The position numbers and the translations under genes are program-made. Below, in pieces: positions 1-7,900 of a DNA stretch of 16,589 bases; position 1 is the stretch's first letter, and each line of letters opens with the position of its first letter. The stretch spans positions 1 through 16,589 of the forward strand of contig CANQLS010000008.1 of assembly GCA_947624765.1 (NCBI GenBank), read 5' to 3'. The notes beneath the pieces are model-generated. The model was not told the origin of the DNA. It searched no databases and saw only the letters and a list, made by a program, of their open reading frames with translations. Source of the DNA: an uncultured Clostridia bacterium. GTDB lineage: Bacteria > Bacillota > Clostridia > TANB77 > UBA1234.

Positions 1-32
1 GCCTCAACGGTTTCAGCGTTTTCCATTTGCAT
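1..32 (-). CDS. 5' end of an unidentified protein, cut by the window edge
   Basis: Only the first ten codons lie in the window, reading MQMENAETVE, so the product cannot be identified. The start at 32 is supported by AGAAGGAGAT about seven bases upstream on the minus strand and by a promoter at 65-93. An in-frame second ATG two codons later is a weaker alternative. The gene runs away to the left and has its own promoter, so it is not co-transcribed with the Rpn gene at 271-1197. Confidence 0.6.
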   Translation of the reverse strand, partial: MQMENAETVE

Positions 33-64
33 CTTTCTATCTCCTTCTTTTCTTTTATGAGATT

Positions 65-93
65 ATTCTATCAATAACAATATAAAATAGCAA
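65..93 (-). promoter_or_regulatory. sigma-A-type promoter of the left-edge gene
   Basis: On the minus strand TTGCTA (93-88) and TAGAAT (70-65) are separated by 17 bases. This lies just upstream of the ribosome binding site and ATG at 32. The hexamers match the housekeeping consensus at four and five of six positions. Confidence 0.5.
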
Positions 94-137
94 GAGAAAA
101 ATTTTAAAGAAATTGTGAACATTCTAAAACTTTGGCT

Positions 138-241
138 AATAGTGAATAGTCGTGTGTATTTTTTGACAATATGCTATTACAATAACTATTCTCTATTTTT
201 TGTTATACATTTATGAAGTCACAAATTGATTATTCACTAAT
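138..241. repeat. Three diverged copies of a 13-base motif, one direct and two inverted
   Basis: AATAGTGAATAGT at 138-150 recurs in inverted orientation at 185-197 (12 of 13 identical) and at 229-241 (11 of 13 identical). The stretch between the left-edge gene and the Rpn gene holds nothing else I can name. The copies could be operator sites, alternative hairpins or chance in A/T-rich DNA. Confidence 0.35.
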
Positions 242-270
242 TTTTTACAAATTCTCTTTTCACTACATTT

Positions 271-1197
271 TTATAATTTTTTGATTTCTTCTTCTGATAT
301 ACCTGTTATTTTCATAATTAAAGAAATATCTATTCCTTCTTTCTTCATTTCACGAGCTGTTTTGAGAATTCCCGCTCTCATTCCTTCTTTCATTCCCTCT
401 TCTCTACCAACTTTCATTCCTTCTTCTTTACCTACTTTCATTCCACGTTTCATGCCTATTTCTTCACCTTGTTTTTTGGCATATGACATGCCACTATTGT
501 GGTCGAGCTCGTATTTCATTCTTAAAAATGCTAGTCTTTCTATTTCTTCTTCTCCTGTTAAATATTCATATTCTGCACTGGCTTCCTCTACCTTATTATT
601 CTCTTTCTTCGCCATATTTACCAACTCCTTTTTACTTTGGTCTAAAAATAATAACCATTGGTCTAATTTCCTTTTTACATTTATTTCGCTTTTTAAAAAT
701 TTTGGTAATTCTATAAAATGCATTTCTTGTTCTTCTATCATTTCTTTTTTGTATTTTTGTTCTGTCATTTTCCATACTGTATGATGTTCTTTTATATTTT
801 TAAAATAATTAAAGTCTAAAATTGCTATTCCTATTACTTGATTTAATTCACTATAATCTTGTCCTTTCTTTAAATCTTTCGTATATAATTTACTTAAATA
901 ATATGTCATTCTTTTTTCGATATTTCCACTATTGATATTTTGCATTTCTATATCAATTTTTGTACCATCTTCTAATGAAGCTCTTATATCTAGTATTCCT
1001 GTTTTTTCACCTATAATATCTGGCAATAAAATTGTATCTTTTCCAATTTCTACACTTTTAATTTCTCGTTCTAATATTCCCTCTAAGAAATCTTTTAGTA
1101 TATTCTCATTGCCTTTCTTTCCAAATAACATACGAAAAATCACGTCGTTTTTTGGTGTTAAAATATATTCTTCTGTTTGTTTTGTTTTTTGTTTCAT
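271..1197 (-). CDS. Rpn-family PD-(D/E)XK nuclease / putative transposase
   Basis: A 308-residue protein of the Rpn (recombination-promoting nuclease, YhgA-like) family. The N-terminal signature TPKNDVIFRMLFG (residues 14-26) is typical. The nuclease core is visible as D70 followed by E84-x-Q86, the PD-(D/E)XK metal-binding pattern. Known Rpn proteins cleave DNA and promote RecA-independent recombination; some act in phage defence. The C-terminal third (about residues 244-275) is a run of short charged repeats of the type GMKxGxEE, then a small helical end. The start is supported by AAAGGAAG five to six bases upstream. The gene is alone, with its own promoter at 1216-1244. No terminator was seen downstream. 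The family call is firm; whether it is mobile or defensive cannot be told from this sequence. Confidence 0.88.
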   Translation of the reverse strand: MKQKTKQTEEYILTPKNDVIFRMLFGKKGNENILKDFLEGILEREIKSVEIGKDTILLPDIIGEKTGILDIRASLEDGTKIDIEMQNINSGNIEKRMTYYLSKLYTKDLKKGQDYSELNQVIGIAILDFNYFKNIKEHHTVWKMTEQKYKKEMIEEQEMHFIELPKFLKSEINVKRKLDQWLLFLDQSKKELVNMAKKENNKVEEASAEYEYLTGEEEIERLAFLRMKYELDHNSGMSYAKKQGEEIGMKRGMKVGKEEGMKVGREEGMKEGMRAGILKTAREMKKEGIDISLIMKITGISEEEIKKL

Positions 1198-1215
1198 AAA
1201 TTACTTCCTTTCTTA

Positions 1216-1244
1216 ATTATAATTCTTTTTTGTCTTTTTTGCAA
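1216..1244 (-). promoter_or_regulatory. sigma-A-type promoter of the Rpn gene
   Basis: On the minus strand TTGCAA (1244-1239) and a perfect TATAAT (1221-1216) are 17 bases apart. The -10 box is about 20 bases upstream of the ATG, so the untranslated leader is very short and the gene appears monocistronic. Confidence 0.65.
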
Positions 1245-1508
1245 TATTTTTTCTGTCTTCTGTACATTAAGAACTTCGACGAAAGTTTGAGGACGTTATT
1301 GAATGTCATGGCGGCCACTGGCCGCCGCTACATTCTATCACCACAACAAATTATATAAGTTGTTTTGTATATTTTCATTGCTGCTTTTATCACTATTGTG
1401 GTAAAAATATTATTATTTCTCATATCGCTATGCATTTTTACTTTTTGAATGTTTTCATTTTGATGTTTTTACTTTTCCAAATTATTTTTCATAAATTTGT
1501 ATTTTTTA
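1245..1508. other. Gene-free stretch between the Rpn gene and the 54-residue membrane protein gene
   Basis: No coding sequence was found. The stretch holds the GC-rich palindrome at 1310-1326 and a hairpin at 1385-1406 (nine-base arms with one G-T pair and a TATT loop) that lacks a T run and so is not an obvious terminator. The remainder is A/T-rich spacer between two divergent promoters. Confidence 0.5.
1309..1327. repeat. GC-rich palindromic repeat, copy 1
   Basis: GGCGGCCA-C-TGGCCGCC is a perfect palindrome around one central base and is strikingly GC-rich for this genome. Copies with a different centre occur at 15604-15622 and 15668-15692. The flank also matches copy 2: CTACA follows one base after the core in both, and CAACAAATTA follows a little further on. 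It resembles REP-type dispersed palindromes. Confidence 0.75.
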
Positions 1509-1537
1509 TTGACAAATTATGTAAACTATAGTATAAT
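1509..1537 (+). promoter_or_regulatory. Perfect consensus sigma-A promoter
   Basis: TTGACA at 1509-1514 and TATAAT at 1532-1537 are separated by exactly 17 bases, so both hexamers are perfect. It drives the small plus-strand gene that starts at 1592, with a leader of about 48 nt. Confidence 0.85.
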
Positions 1538-1591
1538 GAATTTGTTGGTTACAAATAAAAACAAGTGATAATACTAAAAGGGGAGGAAATT

Positions 1592-1756
1592 ATGGACAAG
1601 AATAGAACAATTCCACAAGATAAGGCTCTAGAGATTAGACAAGTAGCATTAACAAAAAAATATACTAAAATTGCTACAATTACTGCTGTTTGCGTTTCAT
1701 TATTTTCTTTCGCTTTTGCAATTGGATATGTAGGCACCTTCCTACTATTCAAATAA
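1592..1756 (+). CDS. Small single-pass membrane protein, 54 residues
   Basis: A complete small gene not matched to any family I know. The product has a charged, hydrophilic N-terminus (residues 1-27, DKNRTIPQDKALEIRQ and on) and one hydrophobic helix (about residues 28-53). It is therefore likely a small inner-membrane protein with its N-terminus inside. The ATG at 1592 is chosen because GGGGAGGAAAT sits just upstream; an in-frame ATG at 1565 lacks such a site. The gene is a self-contained unit with a perfect promoter (1509-1537) and an intrinsic terminator (1773-1798), convergent with the VirB4/Tad-like operon. Strong expression is inferred from the promoter and ribosome binding site. Possible roles are a small regulatory or stress peptide or a type I toxin-like peptide, but nothing in the sequence decides this. 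Confidence 0.75.
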   Translation: MDKNRTIPQDKALEIRQVALTKKYTKIATITAVCVSLFSFAFAIGYVGTFLLFK

Positions 1757-1772
1757 TTAAATTCCTCTTATT

Positions 1773-1798
1773 CGGTCATGTAAATGACCGTTTTTTTT
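1773..1798 (+). terminator. Intrinsic terminator of the 54-residue protein gene
   Basis: A perfect seven-base stem CGGTCAT / ATGACCG with loop GTAA is followed directly by eight T on the plus strand. On the minus strand no T run follows the stem, so it does not obviously end the convergent operon. Confidence 0.9.
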
Positions 1799-1855
1799 GA
1801 CTGAAAATTGACAAGAATTAAAATATTTTATTTTTGATTTTTAATTATTATATAT

Positions 1856-2554
1856 TTAGATTTTGGCACAAATTTCTTTTTCTTGTGGTGTAAGTTTTGT
1901 GCCTTTAAGTTGCATTAATTCATATTGATTAACAGTGCTTTTTGCACGACTAATTGTATTTTCTATAATCATAACTTTTTCCAAATCGTTTTTAATTAAT
2001 CGTACTTGTTTTTTCATTTCTTTTTCATCATTTTTCTTCAATGCTTCATCAAATTTATCACATTTCTTATCTAAACGATCGATTGTATTTTTCTGTTTCA
2101 CCATAACAGTTTTTAGTTCATTTTCTAGGTTAGTTCCTAAAATAATATCTTTTCCAGATTTGATTAAATCTTTCGCTTCTTTGGGGATACCTGACAAAAC
2201 TTCAATGCCAGAGTCTAATACTGATGATAAACCTTCTTTGAAGTTACCTGCCTTTAAAGCTTCAAATGCAGTTTTTAGGCTATCAAAACTTTTTGAATTA
2301 ATTCCTATTGCTTTAGCTCCAATTCTTAAGGCGCCTTCTATAACTTTTGAACCCGCTTCTTTCCAATCAGTTTTTTTCACTTCGGTAGTCACTACTTTTT
2401 TGTAATCTTCTGGCAATTCTACAAGATCAATTCCTTTGTTCACAGCTTTTGAAAACGCATCTGATACTCCTGAAACAAGATTTTCATTCTCTTTTGTCAT
2501 TTCCAAAAGATTATTTTTTCCCAAATCTAAATCTAATGATATTGCTTCAGACAT
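1856..2554 (-). CDS. Unknown helical protein, last gene of the VirB4/Tad-like operon
   Basis: A 232-residue protein I do not recognise. It has no signal peptide, no membrane helix and no cell-wall anchor motif. Residues about 65-140 are a run of Gly/Ala-containing amphipathic segments (for example GSKVIEGALRIGAKAIG). Residues about 145-215 are highly charged and probably coiled-coil. There are two cysteines, C165 and C229. Its ribosome binding site, AAGGAGGT with a six-base spacer, is a near-perfect anti-16S match and overlaps the stop codon of the upstream TadB-like gene. Operon position and strong initiation signal fit a protein needed in higher copy than the machinery, such as a secreted substrate, chaperone or structural subunit. 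That is inference. A cytoplasmic accessory protein is equally possible. Confidence 0.7.
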   Translation of the reverse strand: MSEAISLDLDLGKNNLLEMTKENENLVSGVSDAFSKAVNKGIDLVELPEDYKKVVTTEVKKTDWKEAGSKVIEGALRIGAKAIGINSKSFDSLKTAFEALKAGNFKEGLSSVLDSGIEVLSGIPKEAKDLIKSGKDIILGTNLENELKTVMVKQKNTIDRLDKKCDKFDEALKKNDEKEMKKQVRLIKNDLEKVMIIENTISRAKSTVNQYELMQLKGTKLTPQEKEICAKI

Positions 2555-2566
2555 ATTTTTACCTCC

Positions 2567-3499
2567 TTAATAATCTAATTTTTTTACATGGTAAGATAGC
2601 ATAATCAATAGCCACATACTAATAAAATTCCAATACAAAATGACGTTTCCAAATAAGCTATCTCTCATAATTTTATAATTTTCATAATTGTTATTAATAA
2701 ATGTGAAATATACAAACAAATCAAGAATTATTAAAATAATTAATACCAGTCTAGCTCCTCTAGTTTCTTGTACTCTTTTAGCTTTTTCTTTTTGCATTTC
2801 TGCAATACTTTCATAATTCTTATCAATCAATTCACTGAAATTTCCACCATATAGATAACAATGTTGCATATGGTTAAGTAATGTTCTAAAACTTTGAATA
2901 TGTATTTTTTCTTTTAAATGTTCCATAGCAGTTTCAATACGTACACCGCTATGAACTTCTAGCAAAAATTTATCAATATATGATTTTAATGGCTCCATAA
3001 CCTTCACTTCTTGAAAAGCATATATAATATCGTTATTAATCTTTGTGTAATTTTTTAACTGTAATAGAAAATTAAGCAAAATCTTTTCTATTTTTTCTTC
3101 TTGATAATTCGCAACAAAAGAAAGGAATAAAAATGGAAAAGCAACAGATGGAAGCGAAACTAAAAATGACAAGAACGGAATTTCCAATATGTTTTTTATT
3201 ATGCTATAACTACCCACAAGACAAGCTATGCTAAATATAATTAAAGTAATTGGATTTAAAATAATACTCCTTTTCCATGAAGTTCTATCTATTAGAACAT
3301 GAATACGATGAAATAAATTTAATTTTGTAGTTAATTTTACTTTTTTATTTTTTTCATAATACTTCAAGAGTTCTTCATAATACTTTTCGTCTTTTTCTAA
3401 TAAATATTGATTAATTTTATGAAAAACATTTTTATCTATTATTTTTTTGGCTATTGCATAAGAAAGAAATGCTAAAGATAAAAATAATAAAATTGTCAT
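2567..3499 (-). CDS. TadB-like inner-membrane platform protein (T2SS F family)
   Basis: The product is about 310 residues. The layout fits TadB/TadC-type platform proteins of Tad pili and the wider type II secretion F family: one N-terminal membrane helix (about 2-18), a charged cytoplasmic stretch, two helices (about 80-130), a soluble T2SSF-type domain (about 135-250), and two C-terminal helices (about 250-305). In Tad systems such a protein sits under the pilus and couples to the CpaF ATPase. The start at 3499 is preferred: GAGAGG lies eight bases upstream, and the ATGA overlaps the stop of the CpaF-like gene. A GTG at 3508 is too close to that site. Only one platform protein is present, whereas classical Tad loci carry TadB and TadC. 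Assignment rests on topology and context more than on a sharp motif. Confidence 0.7.
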   Translation of the reverse strand: MTILLFLSLAFLSYAIAKKIIDKNVFHKINQYLLEKDEKYYEELLKYYEKNKKVKLTTKLNLFHRIHVLIDRTSWKRSIILNPITLIIFSIACLVGSYSIIKNILEIPFLSFLVSLPSVAFPFLFLSFVANYQEEKIEKILLNFLLQLKNYTKINNDIIYAFQEVKVMEPLKSYIDKFLLEVHSGVRIETAMEHLKEKIHIQSFRTLLNHMQHCYLYGGNFSELIDKNYESIAEMQKEKAKRVQETRGARLVLIILIILDLFVYFTFINNNYENYKIMRDSLFGNVILYWNFISMWLLIMLSYHVKKLDY

Positions 3500-4782
3500 G
3501 CCATACACCTCTCTATTTCTTCTTTATTAATTTCTATCTTTCGTTTAACTGAATCAATTGGTTCATTTAGCTTTTTAAATTTACCAATTGATTTTCCGTT
3601 TTCTATTTTTTCTACTTCAAAACAAAATAATGGATTATATTCTATCTTTCCTGTTTCTTTGTTATAAATTACTTCTGCAATTTCTTGTACCTTGAAATTA
3701 TTCATATAAATTACAACATCTAATGACATAGATAATAATTTAGTTAAATATTCATTGCTATACATTTGTGCTTTTTCATCTCTCTTCATCAATGTTACTA
3801 ATCTATCAATTGTACTTTCACTACTATCTGCATGCACTGTTGCATAACCTCTATGACCTGTTGATACAGCATCAAAAAACACCATAGCTTCAGCTCCTTT
3901 TAATTCTCCAATAACAATAACATCATTAGACATTACTAAAGAATGTGCAGTTAGTTTTTCTAAAGTAATATTTTTATCTTCATTTCTGTTTTTTAAAATT
4001 TCTCTTTGAATTAAATTAGGGTGGGTGCTATATAGCTCCGCTGTTTCTTCATTAGCAGTAATTGATAAATATTCTGGAATGCGATTAATAAGCGTTCGCA
4101 TTAATGTAGTTTTTCCGCTTCCACCTTTACCACTAATTACAATATTGCAACCAGCAATCATTGCTTGTACCAAAAAACGATATATATCAATATCTATCAT
4201 TTCTGCTGATGTCATTAGCAATTCTTCTAAATCTTGTAACCCATTTGGTCTATGGATACGAATAACTAAATTTGGATTAGCAACATTTACGGGTTCTATT
4301 CCAGCTTCTATTCTCAAATTATTTTTTCTATCACTTACTACTACAATCGGAATTTCATTGGAAATTTTTCCACGATTTTTTAAAACACAATAACGTACAA
4401 AATTTAAGTAATCGTTCTCATCTTCAAAATGCTCTTTAGTACGTTCCCATCTACCTTTACGTTTTACAAAAATGCAATCATATTTTGTAACACGAATATC
4501 GCTAATTTCTACATCATCTATGTATTTCTGTAAAATATGATAACCAAATAATCTATCAATAATTGCGGTTATAGTAGATTCTGTATTCATATTGCTATAT
4601 TCTGCATAAACTTTTTCTCGAACTATGCTTTCAACCATGTCTTTATTCATGTCAATATCACTTAGATATTCTGCATAGTTGCTAATTAAAAAGCCTATCA
4701 TATCGCTAATTACTTTATCTTTATTTACTTCTGTATTTTCAATTTTAGTTTCATTTTTTACCTTTAATGGATTAATTAGCAT
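3496..4782 (-). CDS. CpaF/TadA-type secretion ATPase (VirB11 superfamily)
   Basis: A 428-residue hexameric-type ATPase expected to power pilus assembly or secretion at the membrane. A Walker A motif GKGGSGKT lies at residues 218-225. The Walker B-like strand DVIVIGELKGAEA (287-299) carries the VirB11-type GE. The His box HRGYATVHADS (310-320) is also typical. The N-terminal domain (1-190) contains the DIRV segment near residue 97 common to CpaF proteins. The start has a strong AAGGAGGT site. The gene overlaps the upstream CpaE-like gene by 11 bases and the downstream TadB-like gene by four, indicating translational coupling. Its usual partners in Tad loci, CpaE and TadB, flank it on either side, which supports the call over SpoIIIAA or a conjugative VirB11. 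Confidence 0.92.
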   Translation of the reverse strand: MLINPLKVKNETKIENTEVNKDKVISDMIGFLISNYAEYLSDIDMNKDMVESIVREKVYAEYSNMNTESTITAIIDRLFGYHILQKYIDDVEISDIRVTKYDCIFVKRKGRWERTKEHFEDENDYLNFVRYCVLKNRGKISNEIPIVVVSDRKNNLRIEAGIEPVNVANPNLVIRIHRPNGLQDLEELLMTSAEMIDIDIYRFLVQAMIAGCNIVISGKGGSGKTTLMRTLINRIPEYLSITANEETAELYSTHPNLIQREILKNRNEDKNITLEKLTAHSLVMSNDVIVIGELKGAEAMVFFDAVSTGHRGYATVHADSSESTIDRLVTLMKRDEKAQMYSNEYLTKLLSMSLDVVIYMNNFKVQEIAEVIYNKETGKIEYNPLFCFEVEKIENGKSIGKFKKLNEPIDSVKRKIEINKEEIERCMA

Positions 4783-6028
4783 GTTGCACCTCCTTGCCTA
4801 TTATCTCTTTTGACATCTTCTTTTCAACTATACTTCTTATTTTTTCAATCTTCTCACGAAATGTTGCTTTTGGTATAAAGTGAATATTAGTTAATATCTT
4901 CTCATACTCTATGTCATCTCCATTACGCAAAGTTCCAACTACTTTTATGCTTGGTAAAATTTTTTCTACAAGTTCTATTTCTAAATTATCCATAGCACTT
5001 TTTCTAAGTATTACCTGAATTTTACTTTTCCAAATACCCCAAACATTCAAAAATACTTGTAAAAGTTGCATACTTTTTTTCATGCAAAGATAATTATTTT
5101 CAGTTAAAAATAATACACGAGTAGATTCTTGCAATGCCCATTTTGTAGAATCTAAAAATATGTTACTGCTAGTATCGATAATTATGAAATCATATTTTTC
5201 TTTTGCTGCTGATAAAATTTTAGAATAATAGCTCTCTTGAAGTACATTTTCGCAATAATGAAGTGAAATGTTACCAGTCAATACATCTACACCTTTTTCA
5301 TGTATAACTAATTCATCTAAAACATTTGCATCAAAACGATTTTTTGCAATTAAATCAACCGCATAATTTAATCCACATTTTTTATCTTCGTCCATTAAGA
5401 AATCCACATTTTGTGGTACTTTGTTAATATGCATAATTTCTTCAACATTACCATTAAGTGTATCTAAATCTATTAATAAAATATTTGCATTACTCTTTTG
5501 AGCAAGCTTCTTAGCTAACTGTACTGCAAAAGTAGATTTTCCAACGCCATTTATTCCAGATATAGCAATGATTTCCTGTTTCTGTATTTTTGTAATATAA
5601 GATACATTCTCTTCTGATGCTTCAAATTCATAAGAAATATCTTCTCTCTCTTTTACTACCTGTTTAGCAATAGGCTCTTCTCTATCAATCGCAGCAATAA
5701 CATCAGCCACTTCCACTTCGCTATCATATAAAATATCAAATACTCCCATATTCATTAATAAATTTCTATTTTCCATACTAATTTCATCTGTAATAACAAT
5801 GACTCTCGCTACACTATTTTTTCGCTTCATTTGTTGAATAAATTCTACTAAGTCCCATTGCCCTTGCAATAATCCACTAATTACAATAGAATCTATTCCT
5901 TCCGTTTCTACTATGTCCATAACTGCTTCTTGATAAAATAAATCTTCAGTAATTACATCATATTTATCATACTTTCTAAGTTCATTATTTAACACTGGAT
6001 TACCTAATGCCGTTAATACTCTTTTCAT
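4772..6028 (-). CDS. CpaE/TadZ-like protein (receiver-like domain plus MinD-type ATPase)
   Basis: A 418-residue product from the start preferred here. Residues 1-125 look like an atypical receiver fold; residues about 150-385 form a MinD/ParA-type P-loop domain. The P-loop is GINGVGKS (158-165). The second-position lysine of the deviant Walker motif is replaced by I159, so ATP-driven dimer signalling may be altered. The strand YDFIIIDTSS (279-288) fits Walker B. CpaE/TadZ proteins localise and nucleate Tad pilus assembly. The ATG at 6028 is chosen because GGGGG lies seven bases upstream; an ATG at 6055 directly follows the VirB4 stop and has no visible site. It overlaps the CpaF-like gene by 11 bases. 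It is not the MinD expected next to minC, since it carries the extra N-terminal domain and lies inside another operon. Confidence 0.8.
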   Translation of the reverse strand: MKRVLTALGNPVLNNELRKYDKYDVITEDLFYQEAVMDIVETEGIDSIVISGLLQGQWDLVEFIQQMKRKNSVARVIVITDEISMENRNLLMNMGVFDILYDSEVEVADVIAAIDREEPIAKQVVKEREDISYEFEASEENVSYITKIQKQEIIAISGINGVGKSTFAVQLAKKLAQKSNANILLIDLDTLNGNVEEIMHINKVPQNVDFLMDEDKKCGLNYAVDLIAKNRFDANVLDELVIHEKGVDVLTGNISLHYCENVLQESYYSKILSAAKEKYDFIIIDTSSNIFLDSTKWALQESTRVLFLTENNYLCMKKSMQLLQVFLNVWGIWKSKIQVILRKSAMDNLEIELVEKILPSIKVVGTLRNGDDIEYEKILTNIHFIPKATFREKIEKIRSIVEKKMSKEIIGKEVQHAN

Positions 6029-6058
6029 ATTACTACCCCCACACATTCTCAACATTTA

Positions 6059-7900
6059 TTATTCATTTCGCATAATCGCCATTTTCTCTATATCTTTTCT
6101 ATCTGTTGTAATAATACTATGCTCTTTTTTAGAAGCTTCCACTTTAACCACTAAATGTGTTCTATCTGCGTGCAATAAACATACTCCTCTTTCCATATTT
6201 CTCAAACGATAACATTCTTCTTCTGATAAACAAGCCATTTCTTTCATCTTTTCAATTTCATTTTCTTCCAATTGAAACATACATTTTATACTTGAATTAT
6301 TCATAATACCTTTTCCAAATTTTCCATCTTGCAACGTAAAAAAATCATTAATATCTTGCGTAATTGCAGTTGCAGCACCACCATATTTTCTAATTGTTTT
6401 AAAAATTTTAAAAATAAAATTAGCTGTATCATCACTAGTCCCTATAAGTTTCCATGCCTCATCAAAATAAAGTATCTTTTTTTGAGCTCTCTCCTCTTTA
6501 ATCTTATCCCAATAAAAGTCTGTAATTACAAACATTACAAGTGATAAACTATTTTCCTCCACATCATGAATATCAGCAATTACTAATTTATTTGATAAGT
6601 CTACATTCGTATGTCGGTTTAAAAATCTTAAACTCCCTTCTAAAGCAGGTTTTAGTAAAGTGATAATTCTCTTCATCTTTTTATCCTTTTTTAATAATTG
6701 ATATAAATCTGAAAGAATTGGCATATCTTCACTATCTCTAAATCGCTTCTTACCTAATAATTTTCCATTTTCTTTTATTGTATAAAGCGAATCATCATCA
6801 AATGTAATTCCTTTTTCGTTGTAACAAAGAATAATTTTTTCTTCCAATAAAGATTTTTCTTCTGGAGTCATATCTGGAATTAAAAGACTAAAGAATATAT
6901 TTAATTTTCCTACTTTGCTTTGCAAATATCCGCTTCCCTCTTCACTACTAGACTCTCGAATATCCATAATATTAATACTTGTATCACTTCCAAATTGGAT
7001 AAGAGTACCATTCAGCTTGCGACATAATTCTATATATTCTCTATCAGGATCCATAATGTATTGATGAATGTTCAAATATCTATTACGTGCAATCATTAAT
7101 TTCATAAAATAAGATTTTCCAGAACCGCTTGTACCAAGCACACACATATTAGCGTTTTTGTACTTTTCTGTATCAAATCTATCTATCATAACTAAAGAAT
7201 GATTTGAATCATTTGTACCAAGGACGATTCCTTCTTCATCACATAATTCATTTGACAAAAATGGATATGTACTAATAAGTCCACTTGTTAAAACATTTCT
7301 TGCAGTAACTTCTTTTAATTCTTTTTCATTTTGCATTAATGGAGCACAAGATAAAAATACTTGCTCCTCACGAAAGACACCTCTTCTACTAGTAAGCCCA
7401 ATACCAGCTAAAATGCCTTCTAACTTCTGTAAATCGAATTCTAACTCTTCTTTGGAATTTGCATACACGACTATGTATGTATATAGATAATAAAAATCTT
7501 CCCCACCTATTTGTAATTGCTTTCTAATATATTTTGCATCTTCATAACTACTTCCCATTATATCTATATCTGTCTGATTTTCATTAGATGTTTTTAAATT
7601 TGCTCCCGTATTTCCAATGTGATACGTTAACTCTTTAATTACCTCATATGTGTTTTTCTTTTCATAAAACAAAGAAATTTGTAAATCTAAATCAGATAAA
7701 ATACATCTTTCTAAAAAGACTCGTTGCATCTCTTTATGATAATCCACAACGAAAAGACCTGCTACATAAGAATTATCCAACACTAGATATCTTGGATTTG
7801 TAGTATCTACATAAGCAGGATAAATACCGTCTAAATTATTTCTGCTACCCACGCTTAATATAGGTAATTTATGTTTTTCTGCATTTGCAATAAGACTCAT
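6059..7900 (-). CDS. VirB4-type ATPase of a type IV secretion-like system
   Basis: A 613-residue ATPase of the VirB4/TraC/TrsE family, which energises type IV secretion from the inner membrane. Residues about 1-200 are the VirB4 middle region. Walker A is GTSGSGKS (256-263), followed by MDPDREY (284-290) as in VirB4 proteins. Walker B is ILYFDEAW (475-482) with D480 and E481. AITQDINDF (about 513-521) matches the conserved Gln-containing sensor segment. Full VirB4 proteins are about 800 residues; the missing N-terminal domain is encoded by the separate upstream gene, whose stop overlaps this start as ATGA. AGAGGA lies eight bases upstream. VirB4 is diagnostic for type IV secretion, yet the downstream partners are Tad-type. 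No relaxase, VirD4 or VirB6 gene is present in the window. Confidence 0.9.
   Translation of the reverse strand: MSLIANAEKHKLPILSVGSRNNLDGIYPAYVDTTNPRYLVLDNSYVAGLFVVDYHKEMQRVFLERCILSDLDLQISLFYEKKNTYEVIKELTYHIGNTGANLKTSNENQTDIDIMGSSYEDAKYIRKQLQIGGEDFYYLYTYIVVYANSKEELEFDLQKLEGILAGIGLTSRRGVFREEQVFLSCAPLMQNEKELKEVTARNVLTSGLISTYPFLSNELCDEEGIVLGTNDSNHSLVMIDRFDTEKYKNANMCVLGTSGSGKSYFMKLMIARNRYLNIHQYIMDPDREYIELCRKLNGTLIQFGSDTSINIMDIRESSSEEGSGYLQSKVGKLNIFFSLLIPDMTPEEKSLLEEKIILCYNEKGITFDDDSLYTIKENGKLLGKKRFRDSEDMPILSDLYQLLKKDKKMKRIITLLKPALEGSLRFLNRHTNVDLSNKLVIADIHDVEENSLSLVMFVITDFYWDKIKEERAQKKILYFDEAWKLIGTSDDTANFIFKIFKTIRKYGGAATAITQDINDFFTLQDGKFGKGIMNNSSIKCMFQLEENEIEKMKEMACLSEEECYRLRNMERGVCLLHADRTHLVVKVEASKKEHSIITTDRKDIEKMAIMRNE

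Noticed and set aside
281..1216. Plus-strand open frames antisense to the Rpn gene (281-784, 483-716, 932-1216).
   Set aside because: They are low-complexity Ser/Phe/Ile-rich shadows of the minus-strand gene, with no ribosome binding site or recognisable domain.
1549..1752. Minus-strand open frame opposite the 54-residue membrane protein gene.
   Set aside because: The plus-strand frame has the promoter, ribosome binding site and terminator; the minus frame has none.
4772..6028. The CpaE-like gene as the missing minD.
   Set aside because: It has an extra N-terminal receiver-like domain, lacks the deviant-Walker lysine and is coupled to CpaF.
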